Both the position numbers and the translations under genes were made by a program. From Thalassobius sp047123305 (GTDB taxonomy: Bacteria > Pseudomonadota > Alphaproteobacteria > Rhodobacterales > Rhodobacteraceae), in contig NZ_CP138918.1 in assembly GCF_047123305.1 (NCBI RefSeq), forward strand, positions 2,170,001-2,234,000: DNA of 64,000 bases, written 5' to 3'. Under the pieces are notes generated by a model. That model ran no database searches and was not told the origin of the DNA. It saw only the letters and a program-made list of their open reading frames with translations. Position 1 is the first letter of the stretch, and every line of letters starts with the position of its first letter. Positions 19,429 to 28,518 of this stretch are shown here, in pieces.

Positions 19429-19827
19429 TCAGCCGCCCAGCGTTGCGGTGGCTTCCACCTCAACCAGCGCCTCGTCCTCGATAAGGCCCGCAACCACCAC
19501 CATCGCCATGGCAGGGAAGTGGCGGCCCAGCACGCGGCGGTAGGCTTCGCCGACTTCGCGCTGACGGGCGAGGTATTCTTTCTTATCAGTAATATACCAG
19601 GTCAGACGGGTGATATCTTCGACCTTGCCACCGGCCTTTTCGACCACGGCCCGGATGTTCACCAGCGCCTGTTCCATCTGGCCGATGAAATCCTGGCTCT
19701 GGAAGATCTGATTTTCGTCCCAGCCGATCTGGCCACCCACATAGAGCACACCGTTTTTGTCCAAGACGCCATTGGCGTAGCCTTTGGCAGGGGCCCATCC
19801 GTCGGGCTGAATGATCTCATTCGCCAT
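19429..19827 (-). CDS. RidA-family (YjgF/UK114) enamine/imine deaminase-like protein
   Basis: The 132-residue protein has the RidA trimer fold signals: GVLYVGGQIGWD, EQALVNIRAVVEKAGGKVEDI and a C-terminal ALVEVEATATL. RidA proteins hydrolyse reactive enamines and imines. The canonical RidA Arg sits in a conserved C-terminal block; here the equivalent region reads ATATLGG, so it is a divergent paralogue rather than housekeeping RidA. It overlaps the thioesterase gene by 11 bases. In a 2-aminobenzoyl-CoA type operon an enamine intermediate is expected, which gives it a plausible job; this is inference. Confidence 0.87.
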   Translation of the reverse strand: MANEIIQPDGWAPAKGYANGVLDKNGVLYVGGQIGWDENQIFQSQDFIGQMEQALVNIRAVVEKAGGKVEDITRLTWYITDKKEYLARQREVGEAYRRVLGRHFPAMAMVVVAGLIEDEALVEVEATATLGG

Positions 19828-20230
19828 TTTCCTGTCCTTTCACATGAGGTTCAAGCGAGGCACGCAGCGCCTCGGGCCAGGGGGCAGGGCGCCCCTCCGG
19901 CGTGATGTAGACCAGCGTAGAACTGGCGGTAAAGCGGGTTTCACCAGCGCAGCGCGCGGTGAGGATCAGGCCCAGCGAACTGCGGCCAAGGCGGGTCACA
20001 TCCAGCCCAAGGGTCAGCAGATCGCCATGGCGGCTGGGCGCGGTGAAACGGGTGGAGATTTCGGCGGTCGGCACGGCGCCCGTTTTATGCAGCGTTTCAA
20101 ACGGGTGACCCAGATGATCAAAGAAGGCTTCGACGCAGTCGTTGATCATTTCAAAATAGCGGGGATAAAACACAATCCCCGCCGGATCACAGTGTTTGAA
20201 CAGCACCTTTTGGACCATGTCGAACGCCAT
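19817..20230 (-). CDS. Hotdog-fold acyl-CoA thioesterase (4-hydroxybenzoyl-CoA type)
   Basis: This protein of about 137 residues has the HCDPAGIVFYPRYFE motif, with the active-site Asp of 4-hydroxybenzoyl-CoA thioesterases. It probably releases CoA from a dead-end or product acyl-CoA of the neighbouring pathway, sparing CoA. ATG 20230 lies four bases after the upstream livF stop; a GTG one codon earlier is an alternative. It is tightly packed between livF and the RidA gene. Confidence 0.87.
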   Translation of the reverse strand: MAFDMVQKVLFKHCDPAGIVFYPRYFEMINDCVEAFFDHLGHPFETLHKTGAVPTAEISTRFTAPSRHGDLLTLGLDVTRLGRSSLGLILTARCAGETRFTASSTLVYITPEGRPAPWPEALRASLEPHVKGQENGE

Positions 20231-20234
20231 CACC

Positions 20235-20924
20235 TCAGACCCCCAAATACTGATCGGTGATTTCTGGCGTCAGCGCGGTGAAGTCGCCGGACCAGACCGA
20301 TTTGCCTTTCTCAAGGATCACCGCCTTGTCCGCCACCGTGGCCAACTCCTTGATGGATTTGTCGATCACGATGATGGCCAGACCGGTTTCGGCCTTGAGG
20401 CGGGCAATGGCGGCCCAGATTTCCTGCCGCACCACGGGGGCCAGCCCCTCGGTCGCTTCATCCAGGATCAACAGGCGGGGGTTGGTCATCAGCGCGCGGC
20501 CAATGGCCAGCATCTGCTGCTCGCCGCCCGACAGGGACGAGGCCTGCTGGTCACGCCGTTCCGCCAAACGTGGGAACAGTTCTGAGACCTTGGCGAAATC
20601 CCATTCGCCGGGGCGCGCCGCCGCAATCAGGTTTTCATAAACGGTTAGCTGGGCAAAACAACGGCGGCCTTCCGGCACCAGACCAATGCCCGCCTGCGCT
20701 GCCTTATGCGAGGGCTGGCGGGCCATGTCCTGACCGTCAAACACAACAGCACCGCCGCGGTTTTTCAGCATCCGGCAGATCACCTTCACGGTGGTGGATT
20801 TGCCCATGCCGTTGCGCCCCATCAGCGCCACAACCTGACCTTCTTCGACGTCCAGATGCACGTCAAACAGCGCTTGCGAGGGGCCATAGAAGGCAGAGAT
20901 ATGGGATAGTTTCAGCAGGCTCAT
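20235..20924 (-). CDS. livF: ABC importer ATP-binding protein, LivF type
   Basis: This 229-residue ATPase has Walker A GRNGMGKST, signature LSGGEQQML and Walker B LLILDEATEG. It is the shorter LivF-type subunit of a hydrophobic amino acid/aromatic acid (HAAT) importer. It overlaps livG by four bases. Because the cassette lies within an aromatic acyl-CoA operon, the substrate is likely an aromatic carboxylate such as 2-aminobenzoate rather than branched-chain amino acids. Confidence 0.9.
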   Translation of the reverse strand: MSLLKLSHISAFYGPSQALFDVHLDVEEGQVVALMGRNGMGKSTTVKVICRMLKNRGGAVVFDGQDMARQPSHKAAQAGIGLVPEGRRCFAQLTVYENLIAAARPGEWDFAKVSELFPRLAERRDQQASSLSGGEQQMLAIGRALMTNPRLLILDEATEGLAPVVRQEIWAAIARLKAETGLAIIVIDKSIKELATVADKAVILEKGKSVWSGDFTALTPEITDQYLGV

Positions 20925-21673
20925 GCGTCCTCCTCCCCAAGATAGGCGCTGCGCACCTGAGCGTTGCCGCGAATTTCATCAACGCTGCCGGTGGCGATGA
21001 TTTCACCGTAGACCAGCACCGAAATACGATCCGCGAGGGCAAAGACCGCGTCCATGTCATGTTCCACCAGAAGGATCGGCGCCTGCTGACGCAGCCCGCC
21101 AAGGAACCCCATCAACCGGTGCGAGCCTTCCGCGCCCAGACCGGCCATCGGCTCATCCATCAGGAAGGCCTTGGGCGACAGGGTCAGCGCCACGGCGACC
21201 TCCAGCTGGCGGCGTTGGCCATGCGACAGTTCTGAGGTGCGGAAATTGGCAAACTCCTCCAGCCCGACCTGTGCCAGCGCGTCGCGCGCAGTGGCCAGCA
21301 GCTGCTTGTCCTTCATCACCGGACGGAAAAAGCGAAAGACGTCACCGCGATGACCCTGTGCGCCCAGAACCACGTTCTGCAACACAGTGTATTCCATCGC
21401 CAGCGATGAAATCTGGAACGTCCGCCCCATACCTTTTTGAGCGCGTTCGGCGGTGGACAGGGCGCTGACGTCCCGCCCGTCGAACCAGACGGATCCCTCA
21501 TCCGGGGTCAGCCCACCGGCGATCTGTTTGATCAGGGTGGATTTGCCCGCCCCGTTCGGCCCGATCAGCGCGTGGATTTCCCCCGGTTTCAGGTCCAGCG
21601 TGATGTTGTTGGACGCCTTCAGCGCGCCAAAGCTTTTGGAGATGCCTTTGACATCAAGGATCGGCTTAGTCAT
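20921..21673 (-). CDS. livG: ABC importer ATP-binding protein, LivG type
   Basis: This 250-residue ATPase has Walker A GPNGAGKST, signature LSHGQRRQLEVA, Walker B AFLMDEPMAGLG and the switch His in LVEHDMD. The signature is LSHGQ rather than LSGGQ, as is common for LivG-type subunits. MTKPILDVKGI is chosen as start, overlapping the livM stop by 8 bases. It pairs with the LivF-type ATPase below. Confidence 0.9.
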   Translation of the reverse strand: MTKPILDVKGISKSFGALKASNNITLDLKPGEIHALIGPNGAGKSTLIKQIAGGLTPDEGSVWFDGRDVSALSTAERAQKGMGRTFQISSLAMEYTVLQNVVLGAQGHRGDVFRFFRPVMKDKQLLATARDALAQVGLEEFANFRTSELSHGQRRQLEVAVALTLSPKAFLMDEPMAGLGAEGSHRLMGFLGGLRQQAPILLVEHDMDAVFALADRISVLVYGEIIATGSVDEIRGNAQVRSAYLGEEDA

Positions 21674-22649
21674 GGGCCACCTCCCGTCCTGCAATCAGAC
21701 CGTAAAGGCCGCCACGGGCAAACAGCACCACACCCAGAAGAATTGCGCCCAGATAGACGTGCCAGAACTCGCTCAGACCGCCCAGCATATGCTCCAGCAG
21801 GATAAACAGCGCCGCACCGGCCACAGGGCCAAAGACTCGGCCCACACCGCCTAGGATGACAAAGATCATGATCTCACCGGACATGTTCCAGGCAAACATC
21901 GTCGGGCTGACAAACCGGTTCAGATCGGCAAACAATGCGCCCGCCAGGCCGGTGATCGCCCCGGAAATGGTGAAGGCCACCAGATACAGCCGATACGGCG
22001 TCTGCCCCACGGCCTGCACCCGTTCCTCATTCTGACGTGCGGCCCCTAGCATCAGGCCAAAGGGCGACCGGGCCGCGGCCCAGACAAAACCCAACACCAG
22101 CGCAAGGATGACATAGCAGATCATGTAGAACTGGATCGGGTCCATCGTGTTCAGACCGGGGAAGTCATTGCGGATGTAGATCGACAGCCCATCCTCGCCG
22201 CCATAGGTCGGCCAGGAGTTGGCGAAATAGTAAAACATCTGCGCAAAGGCCAGCGTGATCATGATGAAGTAAACACCGGTGGTGCGCAGCGACAGTGCGC
22301 CGATGGCCAGCGCCATGATTGCGGAAATCACCACCGCCACCAGCCAGATCACCGGCATCGACTTGGTGCCCTCGATCAGGAAAGGCGCCTCCAACAGGGG
22401 TGTGTAGGTCTGCGCGTGATAGGCCAGAATGCCCATCGCATAGCCGCCCAGCCCGAAGAACGCCGCATGGCCAAAGCTGACCAACCCGCCAAAACCAAGG
22501 GCAAAGTTCAGCCCCACACCGGCAATGGCAAAGATCACCGCGCGGGTTGTCAGCGTGATCAGAAACGGCTCATCCGCCTGATAGGCCCACAGCGGGAAGG
22601 CCAGCAACGCCGCCATCAGGCCAAGGTTCAAAAGGGTTTCACGTTTCAT
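21666..22649 (-). CDS. livM: ABC importer permease, LivM type
   Basis: This 327-residue membrane protein has about ten hydrophobic helices and the LivM signature region with GLNFALGFGGLVSFGHAAFFGLGGY near residue 45-70 and an EAA-like GAITGLAGALFA segment at about 235. It forms the translocation pore with LivH, which ends one base before its start. The N-terminal helix begins right after MKRETLLN. Confidence 0.9.
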   Translation of the reverse strand: MKRETLLNLGLMAALLAFPLWAYQADEPFLITLTTRAVIFAIAGVGLNFALGFGGLVSFGHAAFFGLGGYAMGILAYHAQTYTPLLEAPFLIEGTKSMPVIWLVAVVISAIMALAIGALSLRTTGVYFIMITLAFAQMFYYFANSWPTYGGEDGLSIYIRNDFPGLNTMDPIQFYMICYVILALVLGFVWAAARSPFGLMLGAARQNEERVQAVGQTPYRLYLVAFTISGAITGLAGALFADLNRFVSPTMFAWNMSGEIMIFVILGGVGRVFGPVAGAALFILLEHMLGGLSEFWHVYLGAILLGVVLFARGGLYGLIAGREVAHD

Positions 22650-22650
22650 C

Positions 22651-23568
22651 TCATGCCCCTCCGAACAGGCCTTTGGGACGGAACAGCAACACGCCCGCCA
22701 TCAACAGATAGATCGCCATCGAGGCCAGTGAGGCCCCGGTGGAGGTGGCGGCGGCTGGCTCCATGAAAAGGCCAAAGAACATCGGCAGCAGCTGACGGCC
22801 CAATGTGTCGGTCATGCCCACCAGAATGGCGCCTAAAAAGGCCCCTTTGATCGATCCGATGCCGCCGATCACGATGACCACAAAGGCCAGGATCAGCACC
22901 GGCTCGCCCATGCCCACCTGCACCGATTGGATCGCGCCGATCAGCGCTCCGGCAAATCCGGCCAATGCTGCGCCAAGGGCAAACACCAGCGTGTAAAGCA
23001 TCGAGATATTCACACCCAAGGCCGCAATCATCTCGCGGTCGTTTTCACCGGCGCGGATACGGATGCCGATACGGGTGCGTGCAATCATCCAGAACAGACC
23101 CGCCGCTACAGCCAGACCCACCAGAATGATGGTCAGACGGTAGAGCGAATATTCGATCCCGAAAGGCAGCATCACCGTGCCCGACAGCCACTCGGGCTTG
23201 TCCAGAAACAGCGGGAAGGATCCAAAGGCCCAGCGGGTGCCTTCGGAAAACATCAGCACAAGGGCAAAGGTCGCCAGAACTTGGTCCAGATGATCGCGGT
23301 CATAAAGCCGTCGGATCACCACGGTTTCCACGATGACGCCGGCAAAGGCCGCAAAGACAAGGCTTGCCACCAGCGCCAGCAGGAAGGATCCCGTGGCCGC
23401 AGCAGTGGCAGCGGCGGCAAAGGCCCCAACCATGTAGAGCGAGCCATGCGCCAGATTGATCAGCCCCATAACGCCGAAGATCAGCGTCAGACCGGCAGCC
23501 ATAAGGAAGAGCATCACGCCAAACTGTAGGCCGTTCAGCGCCTGTTCGATGAGTAGGATGATGGACAT
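22651..23568 (-). CDS. livH: ABC importer permease, LivH type
   Basis: This 305-residue permease starts MSIILLIEQALNGLQFGVMLFL and carries the LivH block GLTLIFGVMGLINLAHGSLYMVGA. Eight to nine hydrophobic helices are seen. A GC-rich hairpin separates it from the binding-protein gene upstream, so the binding protein is likely made in excess over the membrane parts. Confidence 0.9.
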   Translation of the reverse strand: MSIILLIEQALNGLQFGVMLFLMAAGLTLIFGVMGLINLAHGSLYMVGAFAAAATAAATGSFLLALVASLVFAAFAGVIVETVVIRRLYDRDHLDQVLATFALVLMFSEGTRWAFGSFPLFLDKPEWLSGTVMLPFGIEYSLYRLTIILVGLAVAAGLFWMIARTRIGIRIRAGENDREMIAALGVNISMLYTLVFALGAALAGFAGALIGAIQSVQVGMGEPVLILAFVVIVIGGIGSIKGAFLGAILVGMTDTLGRQLLPMFFGLFMEPAAATSTGASLASMAIYLLMAGVLLFRPKGLFGGA

Positions 23569-23592
23569 GAGAGTTTTCTTGCTAAGAGATGG

Positions 23593-23623
23593 GGGCGCCC
23601 GCCCGCGGTTCGGGGGGCGACCC
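23593..23623 (-). repeat. GC-rich hairpin between binding-protein and permease genes
   Basis: GGGCGCCC (23593-23600) can pair with GGGCGACCC (23615-23623) with one bulge. On the minus strand it follows the binding-protein stop and precedes livH. No T-run is present, so mRNA processing or stabilisation is more likely than full termination. Such a hairpin is usual where a periplasmic binding protein must be more abundant than its transporter. Confidence 0.45.
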
Positions 23624-23632
23624 GCTTAGGAC

Positions 23633-24775
23633 TTACATTTTGCAGTCAGCCGCATAGGCGTCCGCGTGGTCAGACAGACCGGTGGCGATGATCTTGTTGG
23701 TGTAGACGTCACCCTCTTTGATCACTTCACGAACATAGATGTTCTGGATCGGGTGGTTGTTTGCACCAAATTTGAAATCACCCCGGACCGAGTCAAACTC
23801 CGCCGCTTTCAGCGCTGCGCGGAAGGCATCACCGTCTTTGATGTCAGCCTTATCCATCGCCGAAATCAGCAGGTTGGCGGTGTCAAAGCCCTGGCTTGCG
23901 TAAAGCGACGGCAGACGACCATAGGCTTCCTGGAACGAGGCGACAAAGGCCGCGTTGGCCGCATTGTCGATGTCCTTGTTCCACTGGCTGGTGTTCTTCA
24001 CACCCAGCGCCGCGTCACCCACCGCCTGCAGGATACCCTGATCAAACGAGAAGGCAGGACCCACTACCGGCAGGTCCACACCGCTGTCGGCATATTGCTT
24101 GAGGAAGGAAATCCCCATGCCGCCGGGCAGGAAGAAATAGACGCTGTCGGCACCCGAGGCCCGGATCTGCGCGATTTCAGCCGCATAGTCGGTCTGGCCC
24201 AGTTTGGTGTAAACTTCGCCCGCCAGATCGCCTTCGTAGAAGCGTTTGTAGCCGGTCAGCGCGTCTTTGCCCGCCGGATAGTTCGGCGCCAGAATGAAGC
24301 TATTCTTCAGACCATCGCCATTGGCAAAGGCCCCGGCGGCTTCGTGTAGGTTGTCGTTCTGCCAGGCCACGTTGAAGTAGTTCTGGTGGCAGCCTTTGCC
24401 GGCCAGCGGCGACGGACCTGCGTTGGGCGACAGGTAGATCTTGCCCTGCGCGGTCGCGGCAGGCACCACAGCCATTGCAAGGTTCGACCAGATGATACCG
24501 GTCATCACGTCCACCTTTTCGGACTGGATCATCTTGTCGGCCAGCTGCACCGCGATATCCGGTTTGCGCTGGTCATCCTCGATCACCACTTCCAGATCGC
24601 TGCGGCCCGCTTGGTTCACCGCCAGCATAAAGCCGTCACGCACGTCGATGCCCAGACCGGCGCCACCGCCGGAGAGGGTGGTGATCATTCCGACCTTCAC
24701 ACCTTCGGCCTGTACCGCACCGGCGGCGGCCATTGCTGCCATGGACGCGGCCATGACCAGAGACTTGAATTTCAT
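23633..24775 (-). CDS. Periplasmic substrate-binding protein of HAAT/Liv-type importer
   Basis: This 380-residue protein has a cleavable signal (residues 1-23, ending AGAVQA) and a type I periplasmic binding fold starting VKVGMITTLSGGGAGLGIDVRDG. It is of the family that binds branched-chain amino acids, amides and aromatic acids. It is first in the transporter group (binding protein, H, M, G, F). A half-site resembling the large inverted repeat upstream of the monooxygenase gene lies in the 144-base leader. Confidence 0.9.
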   Translation of the reverse strand: MKFKSLVMAASMAAMAAAGAVQAEGVKVGMITTLSGGGAGLGIDVRDGFMLAVNQAGRSDLEVVIEDDQRKPDIAVQLADKMIQSEKVDVMTGIIWSNLAMAVVPAATAQGKIYLSPNAGPSPLAGKGCHQNYFNVAWQNDNLHEAAGAFANGDGLKNSFILAPNYPAGKDALTGYKRFYEGDLAGEVYTKLGQTDYAAEIAQIRASGADSVYFFLPGGMGISFLKQYADSGVDLPVVGPAFSFDQGILQAVGDAALGVKNTSQWNKDIDNAANAAFVASFQEAYGRLPSLYASQGFDTANLLISAMDKADIKDGDAFRAALKAAEFDSVRGDFKFGANNHPIQNIYVREVIKEGDVYTNKIIATGLSDHADAYAADCKM

Positions 24776-24851
24776 TGTTGGATCCTCCCGTTTAGTCTTT
24801 GCTATTGCTTTTGAAACTCACGCTTCCACCCTTCGCCCCTCCCAAGAGAAG

Positions 24852-24860
24852 TCAAGCTTA
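24852..24860. promoter_or_regulatory. Possible MarR-type half-operator before the importer genes
   Basis: TCAAGCTTA occurs here, 77 bases upstream of the binding-protein ATG, and is identical to bases inside the 27-bp inverted repeat at 32088-32114. Only one arm is well conserved. It could let the same regulator control both transport and catabolic genes. Confidence 0.35.
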
Positions 24861-24919
24861 TTGTCGCTGCCAACTACTCTAGGGCGCTGTTTGGGAACGA
24901 TATTTCTGAATTGGTCTTG

Positions 24920-26545
24920 CTACCTCTCACTTTCTGCACGCAGCTGGAACCGCTGGATCTTGCCCGTGGCCGTTTTTGGCAGGGCGTCGCGGAACTGCAC
25001 GCTGCGGGGATATTTGAACGGTGCAATCACCGCCTTCACATGGTCCTGCAGGGCTTTGGCCGTCTCCTCATCAGCCTTAAACCCCTCGTTCAGCACCACA
25101 TGAGCCTCCACGATATGGCCACGCTCCGCATCCGGTGCACCGACCACGCCACATTCGCAGACCGCCGCATGGGACAGCAGCGCCGCCTCCACTTCGGGGC
25201 CGGCAATGTTGTAGCCGGAAGAGATGATCATGTCGTCATTGCGCGCGGCAAAATGGAAGTAGCCGTCGGCGTCGCGGGTGAAACTGTCGCCGGTGATGTT
25301 CCAGCCGTCGCGGACATATTTGCCCTGCCGGTCATCGTTCAGATAGCGGCAGCCCGTTGGGCCGCGCACCGCCAGACGGCCCACCTCGCCATCTGCCACC
25401 TCATTCATCGCGTCATCCACCACCTTGGCCTGATAGCCTGTCACCGGACGCCCCGTACAAGCGGGCTGGTGATCGTCAAACCGGTTGGTGACAAAGATAT
25501 GCAGCATCTCGGTTGCGCCGATGCCGTCCAGCATTGGTTTGCCGGTCTTCTCCTGCCACTCGGTATAGATCGGGGCGGGCAGCGTTTCCCCCGCCGACAC
25601 CGCCGCCCGGAGCGAGCTGAGGTCCGCACCTTCCTCCATCGCCTGCAACATCACCCGGTAGGCTGTGGGCGCAGTGAAACAGACCGTCGCCCTATATTTC
25701 TCAATGATCTCAATCATATTCGGCGGGGAGGCATTTTCCAGCAGGGTCGCCGCCGCGCCAAACCGCAGCGGGAAAATCGCCAGTCCACCAAGGCCAAAGG
25801 TAAAGGCCAAAGGTGGCGAGCCGACAAAGATATCCTCTGGCGTCACGCCCAGAACCTCGCGGGCATAGCCATCGGCGATGATCAGCAAATCCCGGTGGAA
25901 ATGCATCGTCGCCTTCGGTTCCCCCGTGGTGCCCGAGGTAAAGCCCAAGAGCGCCACATCATCCCGCCCCGTTTCAACAGCGTCAAACTGCACCGGTTTT
26001 TCCAGCGCCAACCGGTCCAGCTCGGCGTCGTGGTTGGAAGTGCCGTCAAAACCCACAACGGTTTTCAGGAACCGGCTCTCCTTGGCGCAGGCCACCAGTT
26101 CATCCTTCAACCGTGTATCGCAGAGCGCATGGGTGATTTCAGCCTTATCGACGATCTTGCCCAGTTCCACCGCCCGCAGCATCGGCATGGTGTTGACCAC
26201 CACAGCCCCCACTTTGGTTGCCGCCAGCCAGCAGGCCACCATTGCCGGATTGTTGGCCGAACGGATCAGCACCCGGTTGCCGGGCTTCACCCCCAGATCC
26301 TCGACCAGTACATGGGCCAGCCGGTTGGTCCAGTCGGTTAACTCCTTGTAGGTGCGGCGCCGCCCGTTGCCGATCAGCGCGGTATGATCGCCAAAGCCTT
26401 TGGCCACCATCGCATCGGTCAGCTCCACCCCGGCGTTCAAGTGCTCAGGGTAATCAAAGCCCTCCAACAGAAACTGCGGCCATTCCTCCTGTGGCGGCAG
26501 CCCGTCGCGGGCAAAAGTATCGATGTGGGCGCTTGGTCCCAACAT
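24920..26545 (-). CDS. Aryl-CoA ligase (benzoate / 2-aminobenzoate-CoA ligase type)
   Basis: This 541-residue AMP-forming ligase activates a carboxylic acid to its CoA thioester. It has the P-loop-like TSGTTGEPKATMH, the acyl-pocket region GATEMLHIF, GWNITGDSF and the C-terminal lysine in PKTATGKIQRF. The sequence style (LGPSAHIDTFARDGLPP opening, HFHRDLL) fits benzoate-CoA ligases. Together with the fused monooxygenase upstream it would supply 2-aminobenzoyl-CoA or a close relative. It starts three bases downstream of the acyl-CoA dehydrogenase stop. Confidence 0.87.
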   Translation of the reverse strand: MLGPSAHIDTFARDGLPPQEEWPQFLLEGFDYPEHLNAGVELTDAMVAKGFGDHTALIGNGRRRTYKELTDWTNRLAHVLVEDLGVKPGNRVLIRSANNPAMVACWLAATKVGAVVVNTMPMLRAVELGKIVDKAEITHALCDTRLKDELVACAKESRFLKTVVGFDGTSNHDAELDRLALEKPVQFDAVETGRDDVALLGFTSGTTGEPKATMHFHRDLLIIADGYAREVLGVTPEDIFVGSPPLAFTFGLGGLAIFPLRFGAAATLLENASPPNMIEIIEKYRATVCFTAPTAYRVMLQAMEEGADLSSLRAAVSAGETLPAPIYTEWQEKTGKPMLDGIGATEMLHIFVTNRFDDHQPACTGRPVTGYQAKVVDDAMNEVADGEVGRLAVRGPTGCRYLNDDRQGKYVRDGWNITGDSFTRDADGYFHFAARNDDMIISSGYNIAGPEVEAALLSHAAVCECGVVGAPDAERGHIVEAHVVLNEGFKADEETAKALQDHVKAVIAPFKYPRSVQFRDALPKTATGKIQRFQLRAESER

Positions 26546-26548
26546 GGC

Positions 26549-27706
26549 TCATCCTCCCAAATGATTGGCCATCGCCTGTCTGGCAATGACCACACGCTGC
26601 ACATCTGATGCTCCCTCATAGATGCGCAACGCTCTGATCTCTCTGTAAAGTTTCTCGACGGTCTCGCCGGATTTCACCCCGTCGCCGCCATGCAGCTGCA
26701 CGGCGCGGTCGATGATCTGCTGTGCCTGATCGGTGGCAAACAGTTTCGCCATCGCCGCCTCGCGGGTGACACGCGGGGCGCCCATGTCTTTGGCCCAGGC
26801 GGCGCGGTAGACCAGCAGGGCAGCGGCATCAACCTCCAGCGCCATATCGGCGATGTGGCCCTGCACCATCTGCAATTCAAACAGTGGCGCGCCCTGCACC
26901 TCACGGGTCTGGACACGGCTCAAGGCCTCATCCAATGCCCGACGGGCAAAGCCCAAGGCCGCCGCTGCCACGGTCGAGCGGAACACATCCAGCACCGACA
27001 TGGCAATTTTGAACCCCGCCCCCGGCGCGCCGATCATGGCGCTGGCCGGAATGCGGCAATCGGTGAACCGCAGCGTCGCCAGCGGATGCGGTGCGATGGT
27101 TTCCAACCGCTCCACCACCTCAAAGCCGGGCAGACCCGCAGGCACGATGAAGGCCGACAGCCCCTTCGCCCCCGGTGCCTCTCCGGTGCGGGCGAAAAGC
27201 GTGTAAACGTCCGCAATGCCACCGTTTGAAATCCAGGTCTTTTCACCGTTGAGGATATAGTCCTCCCCATCCCGCACGGCCGTCATGGTGGAATTGGCCA
27301 CGTCCGATCCCGACTGAGGTTCGGTCAGGGCAAAAGCGGAAATCGCCTGCCCCGACCGCGTGAGTGGTAGCCAGTGGGATTTCTGTTCTTCGGTGCCAAA
27401 AAGCGAAATGGCCCCCGTGCCAAGCCCCTGCATCGCAAAGGCAAAATCGGCCAGCCCGTCATGCCGCGCCAATGTTTCGCGGATCAGGCAAAGGGTGCGT
27501 ACATCCAGCCTGTCATCCCCTTCGGCACCGGAATGCTGCAACCATCCACCCGCGCCCAGTTTTGCCACCAGCGCGCGGCAGGCGGCATCGGTGTCACTGT
27601 GGTCAATGCTGCCCAGCGTCTCGGCCGCCCAGACATCCAGCGCCGCCGCCCGTTCACCGTGCGCTGCGTCAAAAAACGGCCAGGAGAGGAAGGATTTATC
27701 CGCCAT
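26549..27706 (-). CDS. Acyl-CoA dehydrogenase
   Basis: This 385-residue flavoprotein has the family blocks FALTEPQSGSDVAN (about 127-140), GEKTWISNGGIADV and a C-terminal IYEGASDVQRVVIARQ. The Glu in YEGAS lies in the region that supplies the catalytic base in many family members. It removes two hydrogens from a CoA thioester and passes electrons to ETF. Its ATG overlaps the hydratase TGA by one base. It probably acts in ring-product beta-oxidation in the aromatic CoA pathway. Confidence 0.9.
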   Translation of the reverse strand: MADKSFLSWPFFDAAHGERAAALDVWAAETLGSIDHSDTDAACRALVAKLGAGGWLQHSGAEGDDRLDVRTLCLIRETLARHDGLADFAFAMQGLGTGAISLFGTEEQKSHWLPLTRSGQAISAFALTEPQSGSDVANSTMTAVRDGEDYILNGEKTWISNGGIADVYTLFARTGEAPGAKGLSAFIVPAGLPGFEVVERLETIAPHPLATLRFTDCRIPASAMIGAPGAGFKIAMSVLDVFRSTVAAAALGFARRALDEALSRVQTREVQGAPLFELQMVQGHIADMALEVDAAALLVYRAAWAKDMGAPRVTREAAMAKLFATDQAQQIIDRAVQLHGGDGVKSGETVEKLYREIRALRIYEGASDVQRVVIARQAMANHLGG

Positions 27707-28518
27707 CAGTTGCCCTCAAACACAGGTTTTTCTTTCGCCACAAAGGCGCGGTAGGCCCGTTCGAAATCAGTTGTCTGCATGCAGATCGCCTGTGCCTGCG
27801 CCTCGGCCTCGATCGCCTGATCCAGACCCATGTTCCATTCCTGGTTCAGCTGCGTCTTGGTGATCCCGTGGGCAAAGGTCGGCCCCGCTGCCAGACGCTG
27901 CGCCAGTTTCACGGCCTCAGCTTCCAGCGCCTCAGCGTCATGCAGATTGTTCCAGAACCCCCAACGCTCGCCCTCGGTGGCACTCATCGTGCGCCCGGTG
28001 TAAAGCAGTTCTGCCGCGCGGCCCTGACCAATGATCCGGGGCAGCATGGCGCAGGCCCCCATATCGCAGCCCGCCAGACCCACACGGGTGAAGAGGAAGC
28101 CACATTTGGCCTCAGGCGTTGCCAACCGCAGGTCAGACGACATGGCGATGATGGCTCCGGCACCGACGCAGACGCCATCCACGGCGGCAATAATCGGCTT
28201 GCCGCAGCCGATCATCGCCTTGACCAGATCACCGGTCATACGGGTGAAGGCCAAGAGGTCCTTCATATCCATGTCAACCAGCGGGCCGATGATGTCATGC
28301 ACATCCCCGCCCGAACAGAAATTGCCGCCGTTGGAGGCAAAAATCACCACGTCCACATCCTCGGCATAGACCATGGCGCGGAAGGTATCGCGCAGCTCTG
28401 CATAGCTGTCGAAGGTCAGCGGGTTCTTGCGGTCGGGGCGGTTCAGGCGGATCGTGGCGATCCGGTCTTTCCATTCCCAGATAAAGTGTTCGGGGCTCAG
28501 GTCAGCCATTTTTGTCAT
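27706..28518 (-). CDS. Enoyl-CoA hydratase/isomerase family protein
   Basis: This crotonase-fold protein of about 270 residues has the oxyanion-hole block GNFCSGGDVHDI and the second loop GLAGCDMGACAMLPRIIG. The start at 28518 has AAGGA seven bases upstream; ATG 28509 is an alternative. It overlaps the end of the MarR gene by 17 bases. In 2-aminobenzoyl-CoA-type clusters a hydratase acts on the non-aromatic ring after reduction; some crotonases cleave C-C bonds instead, so ring opening is also possible. Confidence 0.88.
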   Translation of the reverse strand: MTKMADLSPEHFIWEWKDRIATIRLNRPDRKNPLTFDSYAELRDTFRAMVYAEDVDVVIFASNGGNFCSGGDVHDIIGPLVDMDMKDLLAFTRMTGDLVKAMIGCGKPIIAAVDGVCVGAGAIIAMSSDLRLATPEAKCGFLFTRVGLAGCDMGACAMLPRIIGQGRAAELLYTGRTMSATEGERWGFWNNLHDAEALEAEAVKLAQRLAAGPTFAHGITKTQLNQEWNMGLDQAIEAEAQAQAICMQTTDFERAYRAFVAKEKPVFEGN